64,000 bases of DNA from Toxonevra muliebris (taxonomy: Eukaryota > Arthropoda > Insecta > Diptera > Pallopteridae). The DNA is taken from the NCBI GenBank assembly GCA_963691655.1, contig OY829326.1, positions 25,904,878-25,968,877 on the forward strand, read 5' to 3'. Positions 44,309-54,761 of this stretch are shown piece by piece; the first letter of the stretch is position 1; each line of letters opens with the position of its first letter. The notes below the pieces were generated by a model. It worked only from the letters and a program-made list of their open reading frames with translations. It was not told the origin of the DNA and ran no database searches. Both the position numbers and the translations under genes were made by a program.

Positions 44309-45751
44309 TAAGTGTGTTAAAGGAAGCACACGCATTTGACTTAGCTTTAAATTAGTAAATTTCAACTTGATACATAAACCAGCAAGGACTTTAATTTTTT
44401 GTCAGATTCTCAGAAAAAAAATATACCAGTGAGTTTTTATCTACAACATCTATCTTCTGTTTTGTATAATGCAGATAAGTAAAATAACAAAAAAAATTTT
44501 AGAACATTTTAATTAACCCATTCTCGCTTTCGGTCTGATTTTCACTGCTAGGTTTCTAGGAAATTCTTTCATTTATTTGCCTAATTTTCAAGTTGTGAAA
44601 ACAAAAAACAAAAAAGAGGAAGAAATTTGTTTCAAAACTTAAATGTAATTTAAATAAAAGAAAAAAAGAAAATTATGGTAAAAAAATTTCCTAACAAATA
44701 TCTATACTACAGACACACATACAAAGCTATACTTTTACATAAAGCACATGTATGCATGTTTACATATGTATGCGTAGCCATAATGCCTATGACAGTTTAA
44801 CTGTGTCAGTGCCATGTTTACCGTCATCTTTTGTCAGAGGAATGTCTATACATACAAACATATGTAAGATGATTTTGTCGCTTCAACGCCAACAACATCA
44901 TCATAGTCATCAGCATCCAACCAACGTCATCATCATCGTCATCCTACACCCAGAAGCGGCAGCATCATAATCAACATTTTCTTATTCGTGTATGTTTGTT
45001 CATTCGCCACCGTTATATTCTCTGCGTATCCTTTTTTAATGTGTGTTGATCGTACAAAAATTGAATCTAAAGTACATATTTGCATTTGATTATTTGTTGT
45101 TTGTAATTTATATGCAAAATTAAGTAAATTGGCTTTTATCATTATGTGAATTTGTGTGTATGTGTGTGTGTGTGTAAAATTCTTCACAACGTTGTGACAG
45201 ATGCCGCAGCATTAAAACTTTCTTTCTTATATACACACAGACTTGCATATATAAATACATGTGTATGTATGTATGTATTAAAGCTGTGCCTGTATTGTGT
45301 CAAGCACACGTTAAACCACACATATTTCCTGTTTTCTTGTTTCTTTTCGTATACGTTCGTTTTGTTTTTGTTTTTTGGGCTTATTCAGTGATTGCTTGTA
45401 TTAACATTAAGATAATAAATAATTTCCCCACTTCAAAAAAAAAAAAAAAAGAAACGAAATAAATAAATAAAATGAATTTATATTTTTGGATATTTAAACA
45501 CTGTTGAGTGTGGTATGCAATATTTTTTTAAACAAATTATCTCTTAAAATGAAAGTGTGTAATTTCTTATTATTTGAACGACATATACTAAAATGAATTT
45601 CGAAGCTCCGGAGTTTTATTTTTATGGGAAATGTTCGTTTTATATAGAATTTTTAAGACACTTGAAATTTTTGTAATAATTTTTTCTGTGTAAATTGGTA
45701 CTCGGGGGTTTTTTCGTACGAGGAGTTCATTTTTGATATTTATTTTAACTC
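44309..45751. other. Spacer with simple repeats
   Basis: Contains a CATCAT-rich patch (44890-44970) and GT microsatellites (45155-45177). ORFs over them are compositional. No gene recognised. Confidence 0.45.
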
Positions 45752-45860
45752 AGGTGACGACCTCGATAGTCTAATGCACTAGACTTTCATCCAGAAGGTT
45801 GGGGGCTCGATCCTCGTCTTGGTCTGGTGGTTAATTCTCATAAACTTCTTACTTCTTCTT
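45752..45860 (+). mobile_element. SINE head fragment
   Basis: The plus strand reads CGATAGTCTAATGCACTAGA, then ACTTTCATCCAGAAGG, a B-box-like GGGGCTCGATCCTCGTC and TCTGGTGGTTAATTCTCATA. This matches the tRNA-like head and start of body of the SINE at 13040-13330. It stops at about 45860 and lacks the tail, so it is a 3'-truncated or decayed copy. Confidence 0.75.
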
Positions 45861-46030
45861 CTCTTCAACGACTGAAGAAAAAATAGGTATCTTATTTTAA
45901 TCCGAATTGTCCCTGAACTTTTTTTTATTAAATAGATTTTATTTTAAACACAAATGGTAAATTTACTTTTTTGGTGTAAACAAACAAATTTTTATATTGA
46001 CATCCTTTCTTTATCTTGAAGCCTTTGCTC

Positions 46031-46296
46031 AAAAACGAGGTTTTATACCACCATTTTCAAAAAATACCCAATACAAAAAAATCCGTTCAGAAGAATATAT
46101 TCATGTCTTTGGACAAAATGGTTCTCGTTAAAAATTAGAGTGAGTTCTTGAACATCAGAATGAGTTGAAATGCTAACAATTCGATTTTTTTTGTATTATT
46201 GTAAGAAATGTGTGTCATGTAAGTGATTCTGTTATTTTAGGACCCATCCTATCGGAAATTTCTGAAAATGGTGGTATGAAACCTCGTTTTTGAGGG
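46031..46296. repeat. Foldback pair with 31-bp arms
   Basis: CTCAAAAACGAGGTTTTATA continuing CCACCATTTTC near 46029 is matched in reverse complement at about 46266-46297, with one mismatch. The spacer is about 200 bp and has no ORF. It looks like a small foldback or MITE. Confidence 0.75.
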
Positions 46297-46418
46297 GAGG
46301 GTTCACGGATAGAGGAAGGGAGTCATTACAAACATTTTTTATCTCATTGAACGGAAAAACTTTGCTTAAAACGTTAATTCGTATCTAATAAGATAAGTAT
46401 TTTTTCTTCAGTTTCAAG

Positions 46419-46922
46419 GGGGAAGGCCACTGTGACGGGTCAAAATTTTTTTTTTCTCTTGAATTAAAGTTTATATATCGTCGCCTGAGAATTGATTTGG
46501 CGTATAGGCATAGGAATACTTATACACATACGCCAAATCAATTCTCAGGCGATGATATTTTAAATAAAAAAAAGGGTCGAAAACATAAAAAAATTTTCAA
46601 TCAGTCGCCATTTTGGGGAAAATTAAAAAAAAAAAAGCGCTACGTGCGACGAGAATTATTAAAAACTAAATATTTGCATTTTCACAAAATCCGTTCTTGA
46701 AAAATCGACGCGACCATGGCGGGGAAAATTTTTTTTGGGCTAAATGGCAACGCCCATGTCTCAAAACTTTTCAATATTTTTATTAAAAATTTGTGTAAAT
46801 ATTGTTGGAAGTGCACTTAATAAAATGAATATAAAACGATCCCCAAATTTCTTTATTTGACAGTTCAAAAAAAAAATTCCCGAAAATCAAACATTTTTCT
46901 AGCCGTCACAGTGGCCTTCTCC
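46419..46922. mobile_element. TIR element with GGCCACTGTGACGG ends, hosting the palindromic repeat
   Basis: GGGGGAAGGCCACTGTGACG near 46419 and CCGTCACAGTGGCCTTCTCCC ending near 46922 are inverted repeats with at least 17 matching bases (GAAGGCCACTGTGACGG). The 504-bp body includes a 78-bp palindromic repeat (46478-46555). There is no coding sequence. Target duplication is unclear and the superfamily is not assigned. Confidence 0.75.
46478..46555. repeat. 78-bp palindromic repeat, nested copy
   Basis: Same arms as at 12787-12864 and exactly the same length, with one change in the outer right arm (GGCGATGA instead of GGCGACGA). It lies close to the left end of the TIR element at 46419-46922, so it either inserted into it or travels with it. 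Confidence 0.9.
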
Positions 46923-48022
46923 CATAAAACTATTTGAAAATTTGAGAACTAAATTTTTTGCTGCACTGTGTTATCAAGCAAAACTGCATTCTATCGTATT
47001 TTGATACGTAGGCCAACATTATTTTCGATTTGGCTGAGCACATAAAAAATTCTTTGTCATTTAAACAACGATGTATTACTTTGGTCATCAATTACTTTTA
47101 TTTAGTGGTATACAGATTTGTCATTAATAGTCTTTTAATAAGTATAAAAGTTTTCTGTAAGTTTTCTACCATTTGTTACCTACACATTCAAGAGATGGTG
47201 TCGTCCAAAACAATTTTTATATGAAATCCCCAATTTTCTTCTGTTTGGGGATTAAAACCTTGAACTTCCACACCGTTGTTTTACTAATTATCACTTATTA
47301 TTGTAATCGTTAAAATTAATAAAAATATTATATATTAAACAATTATAGTATTACTCGTATACTAAATATATTATAAATGTAATAATCTTTATTACTTATA
47401 AGTAAAAAAATAAAATTGACGGAAATATAAATAAACATTTCAGCAGATGTTTCCTATTTCCAGCATATAATACACATGCACACACGAACAGGAAATATTC
47501 ATTTACAGTTTATTTATGTATATGTGCGTATATGTGTGCATGTGTGTATATGTGCTACTATATTGAATGTGTGTATTGCAGATCCATATGAATTTTTGTT
47601 TATATTAAAAACAATAATTTCTTCATAACGACACAAATAAAATAATAAAAATCATAACATCAACAGAAATAAAATATTATATAAAAATACAAAAGAGAGC
47701 AACATGTAAATTTTATTATTTAATAAAACAATAAATACGAAAATTTGTTATTCCTGTTGTTGCTTTGTTGAAGGGTTCTTTGTATAAAGAGAAAATAAAA
47801 AAACAAAAAAAATTATGCATGCATATAGCCGCTAGAGTTTATTTGCTAAGAAAATGAAACTGAATTTGATATACACCTATATATAGTGGCAGATCTACGA
47901 GGAGATTTTCGGGCAGAAATGAAAGATTATTTGAACAAAATGACGGAAATTATCTAAATTTTCATGCATTTTCTTATTCTTTGTGACCAAGGTTTTTTCG
48001 TGACGCACCTTAATATACATAT
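46923..48022. other. AT-rich spacer without recognised features
   Basis: A GTATATGTGTGCATGTGTG-like simple repeat lies near 47515-47560. No gene or element recognised. Confidence 0.45.
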
Positions 48023-48213
48023 ACAGTTACGGTCAAAATAATAGTAGTCATATAAGGAAGAATACCATAAAATGCAAATATTATTTTTTATTATAAATTC
48101 ATAAAATATTCAAATACTAATAATATCTTGAAGTTTGGAGTTTGTTAAAAAATACAGAAAATAAAAGATTCTCTCAAACCAATACTTGGACGGTCAAAAA
48201 AATAGTAGTGTTT
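48023..48213. mobile_element. One end of a Tc1-like element
   Basis: ACAGTTACGGTCAAAATAAT, continuing AGTAGT, at 48023 is a typical Tc1-type terminus. A second, direct copy of its core (GGACGGTCAAAAAAATAGTA) lies at 48188-48213, a spacing expected of an end with an internal repeat. The matching right end was not found, so this is probably a truncated element. The ORF at 48274-48531 has no transposase motif. Confidence 0.6.
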
Positions 48214-48748
48214 GTTATAAAAATACGGAAAAGATTATTATTTTGGAAAAAGCTTTAGTGTTTCTATTAATTAATGTTAAAACATATAAACATGGAGCTA
48301 TTTGGCAATACCACCGATGAATCATCGGAATATTGGTCAAGTAAGCCTCACCATCTCCTTAAAGGACTCGTTTGTTATTTTTTCATATTGGAGCTTACAG
48401 ATTCATACAAAATTGTACACATGATTGTAAAAACAACTTTTTCTATGTTATTTTTAATGCTTTCAATCAAGTTCAGAACGGCCGGATTAAATAGTCAACT
48501 TCAGGACACCGATTTTGTTATGAGAGAGTAAGTTTTTTTCATTTTATCTTTTACTCTGAGTATAGTTATTGTAGCCAGATATCTTTTAAGGAGTATATAC
48601 CACTTATAAGACTGTAACCTTGACGCCCAAATACTTCTTAGTATCCATGTCTTCCTAGATCCAAAGGATAGAGCCAATATTGTTGTAAGAACTGATGTCG
48701 TAAATGCTCATTTTTTAATTGATGGACCTAATAGTCTTAGGATAAATG

Positions 48749-49042
48749 GAGAGGAAAAGTGTTATAACTTCTACGTTTAAAAAAAAGTGAAATAATTTTA
48801 CTTAAGAGCAAAAGCAAAACGAAATATGTTCAGAGCAAAAGTGAAAAGGAATATGTTCAGAGCGAAAACGGAATAAAAAACTATGCTGTTCTTACTCTGA
48901 AAAAACTGTTATACCATTTTTGTTCTTACTTTTATGGCATTTCATTTTCACTCTAAACCGTATTACTTATGCCATTTTTGCACTGACACTAAATTATTTC
49001 ACTTTTGCTCTTATATAAATTTTAGCCCGCTTTTCCTCTCAG
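48749..49042. mobile_element. MITE with GAGAGGAAAAG ends, tandem copy 1
   Basis: The left end GAGAGGAAAAGTGTTATAAC and the right end GCTTTTCCTCTCAG are inverted repeats. The interior contains repeated CAGAGC(A/G)AAA and AATATGTTCAGAGC words. A second copy follows at 49098 with over 90% identity by eye. The piece between the copies starts CCTGTCA, and the same word follows the second copy. Confidence 0.8.
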
Positions 49043-49097
49043 CCTGTCATTTATCATTCGAAAGTGATATAAAACCGAATCGTCCTCATTTGAGGGA

Positions 49098-49395
49098 CTG
49101 AGAGGAAAAGTGGTATAACTTCTACGTTCAGAAAAAAATGGAATAATTTTACTTAAGAGCAAAAGCAAAACGAAATATGTTCAGAGCAAAAGTGAAATGA
49201 AATATGTTCAGAGCGAAAACAGAATAAAAAACTATGCTGTTCTTGCTCTGAAAGAATTGTTATACCGTTTTTGCTCTTACTTTTAAGGCGTTTCATTTTC
49301 ACTCTAAACCGTATTACTTATGCCATTCTTGCACTGACACTCTAAATTATTTAACTTTTGGTCTTATATAAATTTTAGTCCGCTTTTCCTCTCAG
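49098..49395. mobile_element. MITE with GAGAGGAAAAG ends, tandem copy 2
   Basis: It begins CTGAGAGGAAAAGTGGTATA and ends GCTTTTCCTCTCAG. It is the same orientation as copy 1 and about 350 bases downstream, with matching internal landmarks (CTTAAGAGCAAAAGCAAAAC, GAAAACAGAATAAAAAACTA). Because the flank after each copy also matches (CCTGTCA), a tandem duplication of element plus flank is more likely than two insertions. Confidence 0.8.
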
Positions 49396-49749
49396 CCTGT
49401 CAATTGAGGATTATGTTCAGCAAACTTTTTGGTCTTTGAATATATTATCTGAAACCATATGAACTTAGAAATACCTTCTTGTATTCATCTGCTCACAAAA
49501 ACTCCACAATTAGCCATCCAAATAATCACTACAATATATTACAATTTTCAAATGTTTTAAAAACTGAACAAAGTCAGTAAATTTGGATCAAGATCCATAA
49601 GCAAATGAAAATATATGCCCATATAAGCCCATTACAGTCATGTTATCAAACACTGAGTAGTATAAGGCCTACAAAAGGATATTCCACCAGGAAAACGTTA
49701 TTTAAAGTAGAACTAAATCTGCAAAAATTCATTCCCTCAACAAAATCGG

Positions 49750-50870
49750 TGTTCTAAATGGCCTACCCAACAAGCAAAGTTGCAAAGTGATGGCAAAATG
49801 GCGGACGACACCTGTAAGGAGATGCAGAGATCTAGTTGATTATAAGTCCTGCCAATGTGTTGATGTTTTAGCCAAAAATAAACATACTAATAAGCTTTGA
49901 TTGTTGATTGTAAGCGTATTTTCACTGACGGCTCCAGAACAGAATTCGGTTCGGGTTCTGGGGTCTTTATTGAAAATGATGGAGTGCACTTTCACTTCTC
50001 CCTTGGGTTGTATGCTTCTGTTTTTCAAGCAGATGTTTTTGCAATCATCAAGGCAATGGACCATGTTATTGATAATGGTTGGAAAGAAAAGAGTATCTGT
50101 GTATTTAGTGACAGTCAGGTTGCGCTTAAATCCTTGCTTAATCCTCTAACCACGTCTAAACTGGTAATGCATTGTAAATCCAGGCTTGATTGTGTTGAAA
50201 AACACAGTAGTCTGCTGTTGATATGGGTTCCTGGACACTCAGGAATTTCAGGAAATGAATCTGCTGACCTTTCGGCCGGAAAAGGTTCGGAAACTGGTTT
50301 CTTGGGCCCAGAACCTGCACTCTCTTTGTCGTCTACAGCCATCAAGACCACCATTAATGAGTGGGTTGATTCGACTCAGAATCGTAAATGGGAGGAACTG
50401 AGGGGCTTTAGACAGACAAAGACCATGTTACTTGTTATCTCGAAACGTCTAACTGACTTTATGTTATCACTTAACAGAAAGAGCTGCAGGCAGCTGGTGG
50501 GATTATATACAGGTCATTTCTCTTGGGCCAAACATTTGCACATGATTGGCCTAGGAGCTAGTGGCATCTGTGCTTCCTGTGGTTTGGAGGAAGAATGTGA
50601 AGAGACGGACGGTGGACCACTTTCTTAGTGTCTGCCCCGCTTTCTGCCAAATCAGAGTAAGCATTTTTGGTACTGGAGTGTTGGGAGACGAAAACCTGAG
50701 CTCTCTAACACCGCAGGATCTGCTTAGATTTATTAATAAATCTGGTAGATTTAAAGAATAGCAAAAGGGAACACAAAATATAGTACAATGGACGTAAAAC
50801 TTGTCTGAGTGCTGTATTCTTGAATACTTCTTTTGTCTGTTCCAACAATTTAATTATTCCATTCCATTAA
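49750..50870 (+). mobile_element. 3' end of a non-LTR retrotransposon
   Basis: The plus strand holds a ribonuclease H domain and C-terminal region typical of I/LOA-type LINEs, followed by a short AT-rich 3' region. The 5' limit is approximate, because everything upstream of the RNase H is missing or unrecognisable. Its sequence differs clearly from the LINE at 27560-29640. Confidence 0.85.
49897..50761 (+). pseudogene. LINE ribonuclease H and C-terminal domain, frameshifted
   Basis: From about 49912 the frame reads KRIFTDGSRTEFGSGSGVFI, VFQADVFAIIKAMDHVI, CVFSDSQVALKSLLNPLTTS and LLLIWVPGHSGISGNESAD. These are the Asp, Glu (here Asp, QAD for QAE), Asp and GHSGxxGNExAD elements of RNase H. 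A Cys/His cluster follows (GICASCGLEEE). Near 50610 the frame shifts: the continuation VDHFLSVCPAFCQIRVSIFG to a stop at 50761 is read in another frame. The domain has no ATG, consistent with a 5'-truncated copy. Confidence 0.9.
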
Positions 50871-51132
50871 TTTAATTATTAATTACACCATCAAATAGTA
50901 TCCTAAATTGGGCAGAAAAAAAATAAAAAAAACTCAAAACCAAATTGAACTTTTGATTTATATCAAAGATGCCTTTACACTAGAGACCTGTCGGCTGACT
51001 GTGAGTCCAATTGGGTTAGTTGTCTTGTTAGTAAACGCATTATGAATCTTGTCTATTTATTTAGATAAGAAACATTTTTTTTTGTAAGTATGGGGCTGAA
51101 GGTGCTTTAATACATATACATACATACATATC
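50871..51132. other. Short spacer ending in an ATACAT microsatellite
   Basis: AT-rich sequence. Imperfect ATACATAC repeats at about 51105-51130 lead into the next element. Confidence 0.5.
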
Positions 51133-52174
51133 ACGCCGTAGCCAGAAATTTTTTAGGGGGGGGTTTTCATTCGAAGAAAATATTCATAAATAATTTTTAT
51201 CAAACTGATTTTTAAATATTGACAAATTAAATCGGTGATACATTTGATGGACCCTATAAAATTAAAATTTTAGGAAAAATTTTCAGATTTTTTTTAATCT
51301 TAACCTCAAAAAAATGGCCAAAAGTGACAAAAAATTCCCAGAATAATCAAACTAAATTTTTTTTAAAATAAATATTATTAAATTTTTTTATCGTGAGGGA
51401 CATAATTAACTCAACATTAACTCATTGACTTCCCACTACTGATGATGTACCCAACCTCACAAAAAATTACCAAAAATAGTAGAGGCTTATTTTTTTCAAA
51501 TGATCATGATGGGAATTTGAGCCATTATAAATGATAGGGAACCCGGATGCGGTTGGCTTATGTTCCCTAAATTCGTGTAGTCACAGCATTGAAAGAGATC
51601 ATTCTAGTCGAGGTGCTCTGAGCAGTAATGCGTTAAAAAATTAGTTTTAAGATGGGTTTTGCTAATAAGACGGAGTTTTTGCGAAAGAATTTTTCACATT
51701 GAACACAAATCTGAGGTCAAAAACTTCCCATCACGTCACGTTTTAGGAAATAAATGGGGTTCAAGCAAGTCCTATTTTACAAGGATCCGATAATTTTTTG
51801 TATTTTTATTAATTTTTAAACTTTTCAAACTGATTCAGGATGAAACCTTAAATCAAAAACAGCTACTGACCTAGAAAAACTATGAATGCAGGAGTGCTCA
51901 ATATCACCTTCTCTTTTTGAATTCGTAGTCAAACCTCATGTCGAAGAAAACAAATCGGATTTGATCGCATAGTGTAACTAAGATTTCAAATTTATTTTTT
52001 ATATTTGACTTTTTAGAAAAGTAAAAAGTAGTAAAAAATATCGTTAAACAGATTTTATTTTGACTTTTTTTCCATCCATTGGCAATTAATCTCAAAAATT
52101 TGAATAAAGTTTCCACATTTCGGGGAGGGGGGGGTGGGTTAGAACCCCCAAAACCTCCCCCTAAATACGGCCTT
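51133..52174 (-). mobile_element. Unclassified TIR element with GGCCGTA ends, copy 2
   Basis: This is copy 1 (22850-23907) in reverse complement: it begins with the CGCCGTAGCCAGAAATTTT end and finishes CCTAAATACGGCCT. By-eye identity is roughly 85-90%, with small indels. The ORF at 51904-52116 (minus) corresponds to the ORF at 22927-23124 of copy 1, sharing LRLIANGW, NQIRFVFFDMRFDY-like and FKKRR segments. ATACATAT near both ends may be a target duplication but lies in a microsatellite. Confidence 0.85.
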
Positions 52175-52199
52175 GATACATATATTACGTTATGAATTT

Positions 52200-52530
52200 T
52201 ACTGATAAATTCATAAACTTTACTTAAAGTTTTATTATACTTTTAAAATTTATTTATGCACAATAGTTTTCTTGCGCTTATCCTACTTTACCTGCCTTTA
52301 TAATTAATCCATTCCTTTTTCATCATCAAACTTTCATAATTTTCTTCTGAGGTTTCACTAATTTCTGTGCTGAAAACTCAAAAGAAATTACGTAAACACA
52401 TAATTGGCATAAAAAATTAAAAAATTCAGATTTTCATATTATTTTATTCGTATAAATTTTTTCTTCTCTATATATATTAGTAAAAAGTTTATTTTAAGTT
52501 TCGTATTAACTTTTTTTACCAACTTTTTAT
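52200..52530 (+). repeat. Dispersed direct repeat, copy 1
   Basis: Shares with 56495-56830 the landmarks TTTTCTTGCGCTT, TACTTTAC(C/T)TG, TTTATAATTAAT, CAAACTTTCAT, TGAGGTTTCA(C/T)TAATTTCTG and TTAGTAAAAAGTTTATTTT in the same order and orientation. Identity is about 75-80% by eye. It could be a piece of an unrecognised element or an old segmental duplication. Confidence 0.75.
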
Positions 52531-53172
52531 GTATTGTACATTATACTTGTATTCGTTTAAATAAATTCAAAATACTCCTCGCCCGCCCCCCCCGCCTCCC
52601 ACAATGGGGCAAAATCATAGATCATCACTGCCTACATTCCTAAGCTTTTAAGATTTTTTCTTCTGAATATGTTACTATGTAAAAAAATACATTTGATTGG
52701 ATTTGTTTTAATTAATAGATTTATATTTAATGTTTTTTCTTTTGATCATTTTGAAAAAAAAAAACCAATTTTGTATGCTCTTCAAGGTATTAGCAGACGC
52801 ACTTCCTTGTAACTCAAATATCCACCAGCTTCAATTCAAACACTTAAACTCAAACCCACTCTTTCCTTTCATATATATGTTGCTACAACAAAATTCAGAC
52901 AGGGAAAATAGCAACAACAAAATTACAAAAAAATGAAGGCATAAGTTTCATAGTCGCATATTAAACATGTGTGAAAACAATTTATTCCAATTACCGTACA
53001 AATACGTATGACTATTGCAGTAATGACAACATCAACAGCAGATTTCGCAACACAACACACACAAACACACACAGACACATATGTACATATAGTTACTCAC
53101 ATAAAGTCTCATATGCATGCAGTATTAACAAGTTACTTTGTGGGTATGAATATATACATATGTACATATGTA
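52531..53172. other. Spacer with simple repeats
   Basis: A C-run (GCCCGCCCCCCCCGCC) lies at 52580-52598 and ACACACAC words at 53050-53075. No ORF is credible. Confidence 0.45.
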
Positions 53173-53180
53173 CGTGTATA

Positions 53181-53330
53181 CGCTATCGGATCCAGACATT
53201 TTATAAAGTGGGGAGGGGGTGGAGGGGCTAATTTTTTTTGTCCCTTTAAAATTTTTTTTTTATCGATGACCAGCTTCCATCGGTAGGAAGGTGGGGGCTG
53301 GTTATCCTTCCCCCTTAGGACCCACCAGTG
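53181..53330. mobile_element. Small MITE of 150 bp, copy 2, exact 8-bp target duplication
   Basis: The ends CGCTATCGGATCC and GGACCCACCAGTG are imperfect inverted repeats. CGTGTATA flanks it exactly at 53173-53180 and 53331-53338, supporting a hAT-like origin. The interior resembles 44146-44300 (GTCCCTTTAAAAT, CATCGGTAGGAAGG, CTTCCCCCTTAGGA). Confidence 0.85.
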
Positions 53331-53594
53331 CGTGTATATACGAATTTATACACACAAATAGTTTTCCGTATCAATTGAAATGGTCAATTTGCACACAACG
53401 TTTTTTTCCCATCTTCTTCTTCTTCTTCCTTTTCTTTTTCATTTAGGCAAATTCTCTCTAGCTGGAAATAACTGAAACCAAAATCAGTCAACAAAAACAA
53501 ATGAAAATCAAAATTACTTTTGTATGTGCGTGCATACTCAAATGCGTGTTGGTCTGCATGCTTGTTTGTGTGTGCGTGTGTCTGTGTGTAGCTA

Positions 53595-54761
53595 CCCAGC
53601 GGTTTTTCAGACAAGTGCTTGAAAATTAAGTACTTAAAAAGTGCTTGCAAGTGCACTATTTCAACCGGAAATTGTAAAGCAACCATGCGAACAACAAATT
53701 TAGTCTTCTATTGAGTAATAAAAACTAGTATCGTTCAGCGAGACGCTACGAAATATTGACTGAGCGAAAAACGAAGCGAGTTAGTTTTCACGCAACAGCG
53801 AAGTAAAGTGGTTGCGAAATTTTACGAAAAGTGTGTGTGTTTTATTTTATTTCTTTTTTGCAATTGTTTTATAAAAATAAATAAAAATATAATTGTATAT
53901 ATATATATATTAGGGTGGGTCAAATTGTATGGGTCAAAAAAAGTTGATGTTTGGTACCCCCTAGTTGTGTTCTGTGGATCATTTTAAGCAACTTTTCCAA
54001 TGAAAGTATAGTTCTATTTTGAATTCCGAGCCCCCCAATTTTTGAAAATAGGTATTTTATCAACATTTTCACGATTTGACTTGGATACAGCATTAAAAAA
54101 AAATAGAAACAGCATTACAATATTTTGCTATGGGGGTTTTTTGGTACGGAAAAACCGAATCTGACATTGATTTGACGATAAAATTATGTTTTGATACTCA
54201 ATTTGAACAAAAAAGGCTTAAAATGTAGAAAAATGGCAAAAAATCGGATTATTTGTATGGGAAGCACCCTTATTTTTAATCGTAATGACTTGAAATTTTG
54301 CACAAATTTTTTTTACAAAAAAAAAAGGATTCTGAAAGTTACAGTGCAATATAATAAAAAATAAGGGTACCTCCCATACAAAATTTTCAATTTTTGACCC
54401 ACTCTAATATATATATTTTGGTTTAAAACAAAGAAAAAAGCAAAAGAAAAGAATAAAATAAAATGACGCAGCAATGAAAAATTATGAATGCATGAATCCA
54501 TACTCGATATTTTTTCTCTCCTCTCTTTCTCAACTAAAGTAAGCACGAAGCAGCGAATGAATGAGCGGAAGTGCCTATCTAACGCATTCTTTCCTGCGCT
54601 TGCGCTTGTTTAGCGCTAAAAGCACTGCACTAAACAAGTGCTTGTCTCCTAAGACATGCAATGTTAAAATTTATATGAAACACATGTGCTTGTAGTGCAC
54701 TTAAGTGCTTGTAATCAAGCACTTGTATAGCGCTATTCTAGTGCTTCCATTTACCGCTGGG
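53595..54761. mobile_element. TIR element with CCCAGCGGT ends and AAGTGCTTG repeats
   Basis: CCCAGCGGT at 53595 is matched by ACCGCTGGG ending at 54761. Close to both ends there are repeated AAGTGCTTG words: two near 53612-53648 and several between 54600 and 54745, in both orientations. Repeated subterminal words are common transposase-binding sites in hAT-like elements. Another TIR element (53911-54406) lies inside. No transposase is present and no clear target duplication was found. Confidence 0.75.
53911..54406. mobile_element. TIR element with TTAGGGTGGGTCAAA ends, nested
   Basis: TTAGGGTGGGTCAAA at about 53910 and TTTGACCCACTCTAA ending at 54406 are inverted repeats with one mismatch, and CCATACAA words just inside are also inverted. 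Both flanks are TATATATA, so the target duplication cannot be measured. There is no coding sequence on either strand. It interrupts the AAGTGCTTG element. Confidence 0.8.
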
